Shown piece by piece: positions 32,782 through 44,306 of a stretch of DNA of 64,000 bases. This DNA comes from Undaria pinnatifida. Lineage: Eukaryota; Sar; Phaeophyceae; Laminariales; Alariaceae. Positions within the stretch are counted from its first letter, which is position 1, and each line of letters starts with the position of its first letter. A program made the translations under genes and the position numbers. The stretch is taken from contig JABAKD010000025.1 of NCBI GenBank assembly GCA_012845835.1, positions 13,547,890 through 13,611,889 on the forward strand, written 5' to 3'. The notes under the pieces were generated by a model. The model saw nothing but the letters and a program-made list of their open reading frames with translations. It ran no database searches and was not told where the DNA came from.

Positions 32782-35700
32782 GCATTAAGGATTTTAAATC
32801 GTAATTTTGGCTGTGGGGGGAGAAAAATCGAGAAAATAATAACTTGGTTAATGTAGGGTCATGGCCCAGTTTGAGAGGAAAAAAAAGCATAGTAGAATCC
32901 CATATAAAAAAATTGAACAATCGACCAGCCAGCCAGGACACCAACACATCGAGGCACACATCATCTTCCACAAAGCATCCCGGACACACCAAACGGCATC
33001 CACAACACCCAAGCACCCTCTCGAAGAGGCTGCCAGGTTCCTGGTGGACGATCTGCGGGATTGCCCACGGCAGACAGGCTGACGCGTCATCAAGAGTGCC
33101 CGAAGCGGCGCAAATTCAGCTCTTTGCTACGAACACGTAGCAGCCAGCAAGCAATTTTCGAAATCAGAAGGCTCTTCTCACGTTCTTTGGAGACCGACGA
33201 GCTGTGGCCCACACACAAACGCAACGCGCCACAAGTGCTCCACACACGCCAACGCCACAGGTGCGGAAGGTTCAACCGGCCCCATACCTGGCCCGCAGCA
33301 AAGCCTGTTTGCAGCCCACCAACAACAACAGCAGTAGTAGTGCGGCCTTTCGGCGTTTTTGAATATTTTGAGCAGTCTGCTCAATAATCAAAAAGCCACA
33401 CCGGTACATGAAAACCCGCGAACAGTTTGAAATTCAAAAGCTCGGAGATCGGAAGACAGGAGGACGACACCATGCAAGGCATACATGTACCATAGACACG
33501 GTGGTGCGCCTTTCTTCACCATGAAGCAGCTCGTCTCTACCCCTGAGGCAGCCGGTCTCCACTCTTGAAGAAGCCCGTGGTCTCCACCGTTTCCACCGTT
33601 TCGAAGCCTCGAGTTTTCTCCTTTGGAACCCTCCTTGTTTTGCGCGGCCGTTTCCCATGTTACACCATCGGTGTATCGACCACTTCCGGTCTTGCAAGGA
33701 GGACGGCACAGATGCAACTTTTGGTCTTCGGCTAGACGATCCAGCCAGATGTTTGTGGCTCGCGAGACGTCGGCCGGATGGCCAGGAGTGGTCAGGGAAA
33801 CATTCGAGAGTTTCATCATTTATTGATGTTACAAACGAGATCGTCAAAATCGGCAACACAGATCTTGCCTTTAAATATCTACTGCTGCTGTACATCATGA
33901 CGTGGTAATCGATGACCCGTCCTAGGTGTTTACTTGTAAATCGTTTCATATTGTTTTTAGTCTCTGTCCCGTCTCCCCCTCCTCTGGCATGAAACCCAAT
34001 CCAACCACATTATCAACATACATCAAACATCATTGTCATCAGAGCCTTCAAACCGTTTTGCCTCGTTCCCAGCAGATGAGCACATCATCAACAGCAGTTG
34101 AGCACATTATTAACAGCAGTTGAGCACGTCATCAACGCACGAGAAAGAGTGAAAGAAAATTGCGCCGCAGAAACCCACACAGCAGCAGCAGCACAGCAGC
34201 CTGTACGCGGTCGGTAGTCAGCGTGGAGGGTAGGAACCGGTCGCTGGGCTCCCTGCCGTGTGTACTTATACCCTGCCGTGATGTTTGCTGCGGTGCAATT
34301 TTCCGTTCTGCAACAATACCTCTTGTTCATACTCCTAGCCTAAACTTCCCATATTAATAAAGTATACCACAGCACAGCCAGGGTAGCATGACCAGAAGGT
34401 TGTTGTAATATGTGGTGAGTACACCCGGAGTCCGTGCTTATTATCCATCCTAGAGACATACAAAGTATATGTGAGACAGGGCAAACAACAATCTCAATAA
34501 ATTAGGAATCAAACATAGTCTAATGAATCAAGTGAAACGCCGGCGTACCGGGCACGACAGCAAAACAAAACGAGCGAGACCATAATATAAGGAAAAAATT
34601 GAAACTTAAAAAAGTAAACGCCAGGGAGAGGCTCTGAAGAACGAGAGATGCAAAAACGCCAGAACGGCTACAAGAAAAACAACCTACGTGCTGGTGAAGG
34701 GAAACAGCTAACTGTTGCACGGACAAAACAGCAGGAAGAGGAGGAAGATACCGGCCTATGGCCGGCGGGGAGGAAAAACAAGTAAACAAAAAGAGGAAAA
34801 AGGCAACAGCTGAAAACGAGCAAAGCAAGCAAGACAACAAGTAAAAGGCATTACTGCCGCGTTCGCGCTTCCCCCTTTGATCTCGATGAATAAACACAAA
34901 GGAAAACATTACCGCTCACTGTAATGTTTAGGGCTATGCCATAGTACTTCAAAACGCTCCACAAAGTAGTCAAACCGGTAGCTTACCACACCATGTACCA
35001 TTTCGATTCGGCGTTCATCCACAGCTGTAGCGGTACGCCCCCCCCCCCCCCCCCCTCCCTCCAGTTTACCCTTGTTGCTGTTCTTGGTGTCCACTGTTTC
35101 GTGGATTAATCAGCTCTTATCCGCCTCGGTCCTATGCCATTTCGCCATGAAGCGGCCCGCCGCGTCGACGACCCCCCGGTACCAGTTTCCACTCCTCTTA
35201 GCCGCCCTCGACCATAGCACACTTTACTCCTAACAGCAAAGCGGGGTTGTCCGTTGAATGCGTTGATATCGTCTGCTACAGCTTGGGCCCAGTTGTTTTC
35301 TGGTCGGCCTGGTCCCGGGTTTTCCCCACACCAACCATCGTCCCGAACATCACCCGATGAGTCAGCCGCTCAGTTGTCGTCCTTTGTACGGCTCCCGTAA
35401 AGAGGAGGTGGCTTTTGCGTGGTCGTCTCAACGCTTTCACATTGTGTTGAGGGTCTTGGCGGTCGATATATGGTGGTCGGTGCGTTGTCGGAGCTGGGAG
35501 CCCAAATCAGTTAGGAGGAGGTTTGAGTGTGCCGTTCATAGGTCAGCAAAGCGCCCCTGGCAGAGATTCCGAGCCACACGCCCGTACAGTAGGGTGTCAA
35601 TCTCCTCGGTCCTTAACAGGCGCACCTTTAGTATGAACGAAGCATCTTCCATATCGTACAGCTCACGCTTGAAACGATCGTAGAATGTCCCGCTTGACAC

Positions 35701-36284
35701 GATCGTAGCATGCCCACGCGAGTGGGATCTGTCGAAAATTTATGGCGTAATGTCGGTGCTTTCGTTGATAAGACCGCGCCCAGACAAAGAAAATGCATCG
35801 TCTGCATACATACCTCTGGCCCGCCGCTTCGATAACAAGCGGTGGGGCTGGGAGAACCTTGTTGAGAGTGCGGGGTATCGTTGTCTCCTTTTTCGTTTCG
35901 CACACGGTGAGGCCTGCTGTTTCGAAAGCGGTCACAATGAAAGACATCTTCGCAAGGTTTTCCTTTGATTTACAAACAACGCCTGCATCGTCGGCGTACA
36001 GCATACCGCAGACTGGCCTCCGTACATGTGCCAGTGTTTCAACCTCCAACCCGCCCTCCCCGAAGTCCTCCTCGAGGTGCACCAAGTCCTCAAAAAATCT
36101 GGGTCCTCACTGAAACTTAGCGGAACTGAATGTATCGCTGTGTGCGGGGAAAAATTCATTGCAAAGAGGAGACGGTACACATCCTTGCCACAATCCCTGA
36201 GTGACGTCACGCCATTCATAGTCTTCACCGTGTCATCCATACGCACCCGAGCTCGCATGCTTTCGTGGAACTGGCCAATAACGG
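32774..36284 (+). repeat. Left arm of the foldback element
   Basis: It is the reverse complement of 37084-40288. From 32774 to about 34470 no difference from the other arm was seen, and every open frame in it recurs unchanged. Beyond 34471 the arms differ by roughly 8% with indels. The inner part (35.1-36.3 kb) holds a LINE fragment on the minus strand. Confidence 0.92.
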
Positions 36285-36460
36285 TCAACATCGTCTCTGG
36301 TACGTCATCCGCGTGCTCGATACTATTGCATGAGAACGTGGCCGTCGACAGGAACGACGCCATGGCGCCCTCGTCATAGCAGCCTGTTGAGATCCACCTC
36401 CCGCGCGACTTTCTTGAGTAGACGCGAAAGCCAACGCATGCCCATATGTTCTTCAAAAAT
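35110..36460 (-). pseudogene. LINE reverse transcriptase fragment, left arm
   Basis: The minus strand has VPETMLTVIGQFHESMRARV, VRRPVCGMLYADDAGVVCKS (YADD catalytic motif), FETAGLTVCETKKETT, APPLVIEAAGQRYVCRR and AWACYDRVKRDIL. Further on it has a C-terminal WYRGVVDAAGRFMAKWHR-like stretch near 35.15 kb. This order fits a non-LTR retrotransposon pol. Frame breaks are frequent, and the 5' part of the domain runs into the loop. Confidence 0.88.
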
Positions 36461-37059
36461 TCAAATATTTTTTATTCCCACGAACGTAATCAAAAAACAA
36501 ATTTATCTGTACCCAGTCGATGAATAGACCACAAATGGGCTAATCGCTGTCATTGGTCGTTATCCACCCAAAGCAGGAAGCGATCGGTCGATGATGTCAC
36601 ATTTTGAAAAAAAAAAACTCTGTGGGATCCATGGTGCAGGCCATGCATAAGGCCTGCAGAAATCGGCGTGAGCGTGGGCGCCCACTGTCTGTGCTTTGTC
36701 TGTGCTTTGTCTGTGTGGAGTGTACATATCTCACAGTCATCTTACGTTCTTCGAGTTCGCGCTTTACCTCCACATTGCCGTGACAAAAATATTTAATGCG
36801 GCCCTTGCTCGCTTCTCCCGAAAAAGCAAAAACTATCACTCATGTACAACAAAAACAACACAACACCCCCTTGATCGCGGGCTGGATAGCGTAGGACCGC
36901 GCTTTACTGTGGATGGAGCTTGCGCGGGTTGCGCGGTACTACTTGCGCCCTTGACTGAACCCAGGGCTGTTGCCCCTCTCATCTACGCCGAGCCTGCTGA
37001 TTGATCAAGATATATTTTGTGACAAAAAAAATATGCCGTGATCTTGAGTGTTTAGTTGG

Positions 37060-37935
37060 AATGCGTATCCGAGAAAATATTTTCCGTTATTGGCCAGTTC
37101 CACGAAAGCATGCGAGCTCGGGTGCGTATGGATGACACGGTGAAGCCTATGAATGGCATGACGTCACTCAGGGATTGCGACAAGGATGTGTACCGTCGCC
37201 TCTTCTTCGCAATGGATTTTTGCCCGCACAGCGATACATTCCGTTCCGCTAAGTTTCAGTGAGGACCCAGATTTTTTGAGGACTTGGTGCACCTCGAGGA
37301 GGACTTCGGGGAGGGCGGGTTGGAGGTTGAAACACTGGCACATGTACGGAGGCCAGTCTGCGGTATGCTGTACGCCGACGATGCAGGCGTTGTTTGTAAA
37401 TCAAAGGAAAACCTTGCGAAGATGTCTTTCATTGTGACCGCTTTCGAAACAGCAGGCCTCACCGTGTGCGAAACGAAAAAGGAGACAACGCTTTGCTGAC
37501 CTATGAACGGCACACTCAAACCTCCTCCTAACCGATTTGGGCTCCCAGCTCCGACAACGCACCGACCACCATATATCGACCGCCAAGACCCTCAACACAA
37601 TGTGAAAGCGTTGAGACGACCACGCAAAAGCCACCTCCTCTTTGCGGGAGCCGTACAAAGGACGACAGCTGAGCGGCTGCCTCATCGGGTGATGTTCGGG
37701 ACGATGGTTGGTGTGGGGAAAACCCGGGACCAGGCCGACCAGAACTGAACTGGGCCCAAGCTGTAGCAGACGATATCGACGCATTCAACGGACAACCCCG
37801 CTTTGTTGTTAGGAGTAAAGTGTGCTATGGTCGAGGGCGGCTAAGAGGAGTGGAAACTGGTACCGGGGGGTCGTCGACGCGGCGGGCCGCTTCATGGCGA
37901 AATGGCATAGGACCGAGGCGGGTAAGAGCTGGTTA
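37060..37935 (+). pseudogene. LINE reverse transcriptase fragment, right arm
   Basis: It is the mirror copy of the left-arm LINE: VSEKIFSVIGQFHESMRARV, CGMLYADDAGVVCKS and FETAGLTVCETKKETT. It then jumps to HLLFAGAVQRTTAERLPHRV. The jump reflects a 327-base deletion relative to the left arm (35554-35880 missing), with CG shared at both breakpoints. The 5' boundary differs slightly from the left arm. Confidence 0.88.
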
Positions 37936-40288
37936 ATCCACGCAACAGTGAACACCTAGAACAGCAACAAGGGTAAACTGGAGGGAGGGGGAGGGGGGCA
38001 TACCGATACAGCTGTGGACGAACGCCGAATCGAAATGGTACATGGTGTGGCAAGCTACCGGTTTGACTACTTTGTGGAGCGTGTTAAGGTACTATGGCAT
38101 ATCCCTGAACAATACAGTGAGCGGTAATGTTTTCCTTTGTGTTTATTTATCGAGATCAAAGGAGGAAGCGCGAACGCGGCAGTAATGTCACGTACTTGTT
38201 GTCTTGCTTGCTTTGTTTTTTTTTAGCTGTTGCCTTTTTTCTTCTCTTTGTTTCCTTGTTTTTCCTCCCCGCCGGCCCTAGGCCGGTATTTTCCTCCTCT
38301 TCCTGCTGTTTTGTCCGTGCAACAGTTAGCTGTTTCCCTTCACCAGCACGTAGGTTGTTTCTCTTGCAGCCGTTCTGGCGTTTTTGCATCTCTCGTTCTT
38401 CAGAGCCCCTCCCTGGCGTTTTGTATTTTAGCTTCAGCTTTTTCCGTATATATTATGGTCTCGCTAGTTTTGTGTTGCTGTCGTGCCCGGTACGCCGGTA
38501 TTTCACTTGCTTCATTTTAGACTATGTTGATTCCTAATTTATTGAGATTGTTGTTCACCCTGTCTCACATATACTGTGTTTCATTTTTTATATATACTTT
38601 GTATGTCTCTAGGATGGATAATAAGCACGGACTCCGGGTGTACTCACCACATATTACAACAACCTTCTGGTCATGCTACCCTGGCTGTGCTGTGGTATAT
38701 TTTATTAATATGGGAAGTTTAGGCTAGGAGTATGAACAAGAGGTATTGTTGCAGAACGGAAAATTGCACCGCAGCAAACATCACGGCAGGGTATAAGTAC
38801 ACACGGCAGGGAGCCCAGCGACCGGTTCCTACCCTCCACGCTGACTACCGACCGCGTACAGGCTGCTGTGCTGCTGCTGCTGTGTGGGTTTCTGCGGCGC
38901 AATTTTCTTTCACTCTTTCTCGTGCGTTGATGACGTGCTCAACTGCTGTTAATAATGTGCTCAACTGCTGTTGATGATGTGCTCATCTGCTGGGAACGAG
39001 GCAAAACGGTTTGAAGGCTCTGATGACAATGATGTTTGATGTATGTTGATAATGTGGTTGGATTGGGTTTCATGCCAGAGGAGGGGGAGACGGGACAGAG
39101 ACTAAAAACAATATGAAACGATTTACAAGTAAACACCTAGGACGGGTCATCGATTACCACGTCATGATGTACAGCAGCAGTAGATATTTAAAGGCAAGAT
39201 CTGTGTTGCCGATTTTGACGATCTCGTTTGTAACATCAATAAATGATGAAACTCTCGAATGTTTCCCTGACCACTCCTGGCCATCCGGCCGACGTCTCGC
39301 GAGCCACAAACATCTGGCTGGATCGTCTAGCCGAAGACCAAAAGTTGCATCTGTGCCGTCCTCCTTGCAAGACCGGAAGTGGTCGATACACCGATGGTGT
39401 AACATGGGAAACGGCCGCGCAAAACAAGGAGGGTTCCAAAGGAGAAAACTCGAGGCTTCGAAACGGTGGAAACGGTGGAGACCACGGGCTTCTTCAAGAG
39501 TGGAGACCGGCTGCCTCAGGGGTAGAGACGAGCTGCTTCATGGTGAAGAAAGGCGCACCACCGTGTCTATGGTACATGTATGCCTTGCATGGTGTCGTCC
39601 TCCTGTCTTCCGATCTCCGAGCTTTTGAATTTCAAACTGTTCGCGGGTTTTCATGTACCGGTGTGGCTTTTTGATTATTGAGCAGACTGCTCAAAATATT
39701 CAAAAACGCCGAAAGGCCGCACTACTACTGCTGTTGTTGTTGGTGGGCTGCAAACAGGCTTTGCTGCGGGCCAGGTATGGGGCCGGTTGAACCTTCCGCA
39801 CCTGTGGCGTTGGCGTGTGTGGAGCACTTGTGGCGCGTTGCGTTTGTGTGTGGGCCACAGCTCGTCGGTCTCCAAAGAACGTGAGAAGAGCCTTCTGATT
39901 TCGAAAATTGCTTGCTGGCTGCTACGTGTTCGTAGCAAAGAGCTGAATTTGCGCCGCTTCGGGCACTCTTGATGACGCGTCAGCCTGTCTGCCGTGGGCA
40001 ATCCCGCAGATCGTCCACCAGGAACCTGGCAGCCTCTTCGAGAGGGTGCTTGGGTGTTGTGGATGCCGTTTGGTGTGTCCGGGATGCTTTGTGGAAGATG
40101 ATGTGTGCCTCGATGTGTTGGTGTCCTGGCTGGCTGGTCGATTGTTCAATTTTTTTATATGGGATTCTACTATGCTTTTTTTTCCTCTCAAACTGGGCCA
40201 TGACCCTACATTAACCAAGTTATTATTTTCTCGATTTTTCTCCCCCCACAGCCAAAATTACGATTTAAAATCCTTAATGCAAGTAGCT
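37084..40288 (-). repeat. Right arm of the foldback element
   Basis: It is the reverse complement of the left arm. Compared with that arm it has the 327-base deletion and about 26 extra bases near 38.57-38.59 kb, right at the switch from identical to diverged sequence. The outer frames (for example the 171-codon frame at 39113-39628, mirrored at 33434-33949) have no recognisable domain and are not called as genes. Confidence 0.92.
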
Positions 40289-40292
40289 TATA

Positions 40293-40884
40293 GACAGGCC
40301 TTAGCATGCAAGTAACGATGCGAGGTAAAAAATAACGCACCCAAAACGTGTCCGCGGCAGACGCAAAGCCATACTACCTCCGACGCCTTAATCTGAGACT
40401 TTCACTAGCTGACAAGTTTGCGCAGTATGCTTGGGGTTCCGGTTTCAAACGGGCGTTGGAATCGGGAAAATCATTTTGACTCAATTAGTTGTCGCCTAAC
40501 AACCCCTCCTCCGGTACCGGTAGGTGATAGTTCAAGGGGAGGTCGAATGATGGGGAATAAGAGTCGGGTTGATTGTCTGGAAATGAAACGTTGAAAAGTT
40601 TCACCCCCTTGCAGGTTGATGGCTTTGTTGCACTGTGGCATTTGTACAACCCCCAACAAGCGAGCGATTCAGTCCCCGTCTCAGTCAAGCCTCGTACCCT
40701 TCTCTCTTGCCGCCAAGCGTTGACCCTGTTTCCATTAGGTTTCACCATCTCGAAAGACTGTGGTGATGGTCTCAGACTGCATGGCCATGTGAACGACTAC
40801 AAAGACCGCTACTGGCGAGTGCGATACAGCGACCAGAACTGGGCAGAACTGACACACCGCGAGTTGGAGCAGGTGCAGCGTTGA
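40293..40884 (+). pseudogene. Gypsy 3' domain after the interruption
   Basis: QVTMRGKK, then NVSAADAKPYYLRRLNLRLS and FAQYAWG, continue the polyprotein. After frame breaks comes SFTPLQVDGFVALWHLYNPQ and GFTISKDCGDGLRLHGHVND-YKDRYWRVRYSDQNWAEL, ending in a stop at 40884. The YWRVRY..NWAEL part looks like a small Tudor-like or chromo-like fold; its role (chromatin targeting) is only an inference. Confidence 0.6.
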
Positions 40885-41786
40885 AGCGCGACTACCTACT
40901 CGACGAGACGAAGCGCTGCCTTCTCCAGTGTTTTACGATTGAACCTTGACGAGGGGGGGAAGTAGTGTCGGGGGAAATACGTTATGCTGTGGGTTAGGAC
41001 GGGAATCACCCGTGCTCCAGTCGGTCAGGTGTGGAACAGTCTGGTACAGAAAGATGTGTGGTATTTTACAATAACGCAACAACGTTGTGAACGTTGTTGT
41101 ACTTAGGTTGTTTGTGAGTGTTGAAGTCGAACTCTTTTTTTATGTCGGCACTGGTTCGTGAAGGGTTGCAGAGGCTGTCGGTGTAAAGTTTCTTGAACAG
41201 TGACGAGGTCGTATTCAGTAGTTGGTTTGGGCTTGATTTTGTCAGGCTAACGGGTAGTTGTTTGTTCGGAGGGCTGCATACTACGTGCCGTTGTAGTCCC
41301 TCGACTTCAGGCCATTTCTATTGTTCAGGATTTCTGTTGTCAAATGTTTTCTTATTCTTTGATACCTGGCGTCAGCATTCTGCCAATGCCAAACGTTTCG
41401 GATTTGTTAGCCATTAGAGCTTTCGTTGCATTTTATTCAGCTACCAAAATTGTATCTTAATAGTGGATTATAGTGTATGTGAGTAGACTCAAAAAATATT
41501 AGACGGGTCAGTCCCGTGGAGTTACGTGCTGCTTTAATACACGTTAATGTCGCTCACAGCCAGACTTTTAGCCATTGAATACTGACCAGGCGGTTATAGA
41601 CGCAGTGGATAGGCAGGGAAATAAGTTTTATCGAGGATTTGCCTCTGTTGGCCTCTGTGTTTTCGGTTTGTTAGCTTATCATCGAGGTGACCATTTTTGT
41701 AAGGAGCTTTGCGGCTCTTTACGCTTCGTTATACGTATAGTCACAGGATTGCTGTAGCATATTGCTGTCGTCACTCGCATTATGCT
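40885..41786 (+). other. Gypsy 3' untranslated region
   Basis: This lies between the last stop of the polyprotein and the purine tract. It is T/G-rich with no open frame of interest. Confidence 0.5.
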
Positions 41787-41794
41787 AAGGGGGA
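41787..41794 (+). promoter_or_regulatory. Gypsy polypurine tract
   Basis: AAGGGGGA sits directly before the TGTTACGG start of the right LTR, the expected place for the plus-strand primer. Confidence 0.75.
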
Positions 41795-42215
41795 TGTTAC
41801 GGTTCTGTGACAATTTCAAGAGTTACTATGACAGAGGCATTTTCGTGATAGTAGGGCCCGTTCCATTTACGCCACCTCCTTAAGTCATGTGTGGCTGTCC
41901 CACCCGGACACATTCTTGGGTTCACGTTCATAGACCCTGCGAATAAGCAATCACGTTACCATCTACACACCACTTTCTTTGGAGACTTCATACCTTGAGC
42001 ACCCGCACAGGGGACTTGCTCTCTTCCCCCGAGGGACGTACAGGCGCCCTCTGGACTCGGTCGTATCGATCCTTCGGAGGGTCAGTCATTATGAATACCT
42101 GAGGCGTGCTTCAGATATAGTCCACGTGTGGACCGTGCGATGCTGGTAGGTTGGATCTCCTTGTCTATTTCGCCTTGACTCTAGACCTCGCTGCACCAGG
42201 GCACGATTTGCAACA
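41795..42215 (+). repeat. Gypsy 3' LTR
   Basis: It is the partner of 30263-30671. It ends GCACGATTTGCAACA and is followed by CATAC and LINE coding sequence. Confidence 0.92.
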
Positions 42216-42795
42216 CATACGACAGACAACCATCCCAGAAGGACGTATATACGGATGCCGGAAGCGGAAGCGCGAGGACCACACCCTATCGTACGCCGAC
42301 GCCCTTGCCAAGACAGCTTCTGAAAGCACAGAGGCGATAGTACGCACACGGAGCATATTGTTTGCGGGATTCGTAGCACGTATGGGGGAGGAGCGTCTGC
42401 CACAAAGGGTGATGTTTCGGGAGCTTGTTGGGGGTAAGGGCTACTCAGGGGGGCAAGAGAAGAACTGGTTGGCGCATCTGAAGGAGGATGTGTCTTTCTT
42501 TGATATGAAACTCGAAGGGTGGCGAAAGGCTGCTCAGAAGGTCGGCAGGTGGTTTCAACGGGTAGAGGAGGGAGCCGAGTTGGTCATGCGGAAATGTCAT
42601 GAAACGGAGATGTACGCAGAGCTGCAGAGCGGCACGCAAAGGCCGCGGCAGCGCCATTGGCCGTCGGCATCTCTAAGTGGCCGGGAAGAAGGGGGGGAGG
42701 GTTGGAGGGTGGGAGGTGGGGGGCGAGGGAAGGGGTGGCGCCCTGCCCAAGAGACTGAAGTCTGGGCCTGGCCATCATCGTCTTGGAATTTTTGA
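42216..42795 (+). pseudogene. LINE pol C-terminal fragment
   Basis: The translation has KREDHTLSYADALAK, TRSILFAGFVARMGEERLPQ, RVMFRELVGGKGYSGGQEK and LEGWRKAAQKVGRWFQRVEE-GAELVMRKCHE. This is the characteristic end of the same LINE type whose remnants lie in the foldback arms (compare LLFAGAV..RLPHRVMFG and FMAKWHR). The frame is open for about 190 codons. It abuts the gypsy LTR, so the gypsy may have landed in this LINE, but no matching 5' LINE part was seen on the other side. Confidence 0.85.
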
Positions 42796-43290
42796 GCCTT
42801 CCTATGGCCGTCTCATGTTGGCATAAGGCTGCCCTGACTTCACCTTGTTGCGTTCTGTCCCCAGTGCCATTGTTGCACTCGAAATCCTTTTGAGACCAAT
42901 GCCGTCTTTAGACCCAGTTCCTCAGGTCTGATGGTGTGATGTTTCTTTCACTTTTCCTTTCATTGCTTTCTCTTGTCTTGTCTTTTTTTTTCTTCTTATA
43001 TTTTCGTTTCTTTTCATCCCTTTTTCGACCAAGGCTACGGCAGGGGGGGCACCCCCATTTTCAGTGGTGTGTTTGAGCCAGTCCCACGAGTGACTCTGTA
43101 CCCCACGGATGAAAATAGTTTAGGCAGTTGTTTTGGCGCAGCTTAGATCACCTTTGCATTGCGGATTGATTTCGTCAATGTAAAACATGAAGAAAACGTA
43201 AGATCGCACAGGGGCAAAGGGGTTACTCGCGAGAGTGACCCCTAGCCACTAAAATAAAAGGCCCAAAAGGGGACCCCCCTATCGTAGCCT
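42796..43290 (+). other. LINE 3' untranslated tail
   Basis: It contains a TTTC-rich stretch, GGCTACGGCAGGGGGGGCAC, GTGGTGTGTTTGAGCCA and GTTACTCGCGAGAGTGACCC. The same blocks in the same order recur at 63.47-63.71 kb, so this is the conserved tail of a repeat, probably needed for retrotransposition (inference). Confidence 0.6.
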
Positions 43291-43599
43291 GGGTCAAACT
43301 TTACGTTTCTTTTCCTTCCCTCCTTTCTCTTCTTCTTCGCTTCTTTTCTCTGTTTCGTTCGTCGAATTGACTTGCGTCTGACGTGTGTATGCGTAGTGAT
43401 AGGTACTTCTCGTACGTATAATATCTATCTGGTACGTGGCAGTGTTTTGCTAAGTGGCAAGCGGCATAGTAGTATTTTTTTTCAGGCGCGAGTAGTGAGA
43501 CGAATGCGTGCACCAGTATGGACCTGGTACATCGTAGGCTGCCTTCTGATTTCACTTTTTGTATGTTTCTGGCGGAGGCATGAATTCCGTTAGCTGTGA
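43291..43599. other. No gene recognised
   Basis: A TTCTTC-rich stretch is followed by unique-looking sequence. Nothing was identified. Confidence 0.4.
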
Positions 43600-44273
43600 T
43601 ATATATTATAAAAAATGAAAATACGCCACCTGTGAGATCGAAGATTTCGTCGAAACTCATCTTTACAAGCTGTATGTGATACTCCGATCGCGCGCATTAC
43701 GAGTTGTGTGTCCTCATTAAGGATATAGGTCGGCGACTCCCCTTACAACTACAGTGTAGCTATCAGGATCAACAGGGTGATTTGAGTCAGCCTGTGCGCG
43801 GAAACTATAAAAGCCGTTTTTGAGGGGGACATTATCTGACAGCTGTGGAGGGAAATGTATCATTTTATCAAGTGAATCTTGTAAGTCGAATAACCGGTGT
43901 GGGGGGGGGGCGGAGTTTTGAAGAACGTGGGGGCCTGGTTTTGATCAAAAGCGAGCGGGTTTGGAGGGGGGGGGGGGGGGGGGGGGGGAAGGGGAGGGGG
44001 GGGCAATTTGTGCATGTAAGCTATAAATCCTTTCAAGGGGATAAATCTGACGGTTTTGGCACCAGTTTATTATTTGGGGGGGGGGGGGTTGGGCGGGGGG
44101 GGGGGCGGGGGGGGCAGCTCAATATGTGCGTGGAAACTATACAATATTTTGAGAGGATGAATGTGACGGTTTTGGAAATAATGCATCAGTTTATCATGTA
44201 TATCCTGGGGTAAGTCATACAATCAGTGAGTAGAGAGAGGGTGGAGTGTTCGACGGGGTGGGGTTGGGATGGG

Positions 44274-44306
<33 letters not shown>

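Larger units (their letters stand above)
32774..40288. mobile_element. 7.5 kb foldback (long inverted-repeat) element in the gypsy
   Basis: The ends are exact inverted repeats, AGCTACTTGCATTAAGG on the left and its complement on the right. They are flanked by direct TATA (32770-32773 and 40289-40292; TTATA is also possible). Removing the element and one TATA puts the gypsy frame back together: ..TEEVL before, then a stop-containing codon and TGLSMQVTMRGKK after, which fits continuation of the polyprotein. The left arm is 3511 bases (32774-36284) and the right arm 3204 (37084-40288), with a loop of about 800. Arms carry LINE reverse transcriptase remnants but no transposase that I can recognise. 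The superfamily is unassigned. Confidence 0.88.
30263..42215 (+). mobile_element. Ty3/gypsy retrotransposon, internally deleted and interrupted
   Basis: LTRs of 409 and 421 bases share TGTTACGGTTCTGTGACAA at the start and GCACGATT..AACA at the end. Next to the left LTR is an antisense tRNA, the primer site, and before the right LTR is the purine tract AAGGGGGA. Between them are RNase H, integrase, the integrase C-terminal domain and a short 3' domain, in gypsy order. Gag, protease and reverse transcriptase are absent, with RNase H starting about 130 bases after the LTR. A 7.5 kb inverted-repeat element splits the coding region at 32774-40288. Stops and frameshifts are frequent, so it is a dead element. 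Confidence 0.88.

Noticed and set aside
33434-33949. A 171-codon frame present in both foldback arms (also 39113-39628)
   Set aside because: It is identical in both arms only because the arms are identical; no domain was recognised, several overlapping frames are equally open, and there is no sign of codon bias.
42205-42225. Target-site duplication for the gypsy element
   Set aside because: The left flank GCGTA and right flank CATAC agree at too few positions to claim one.
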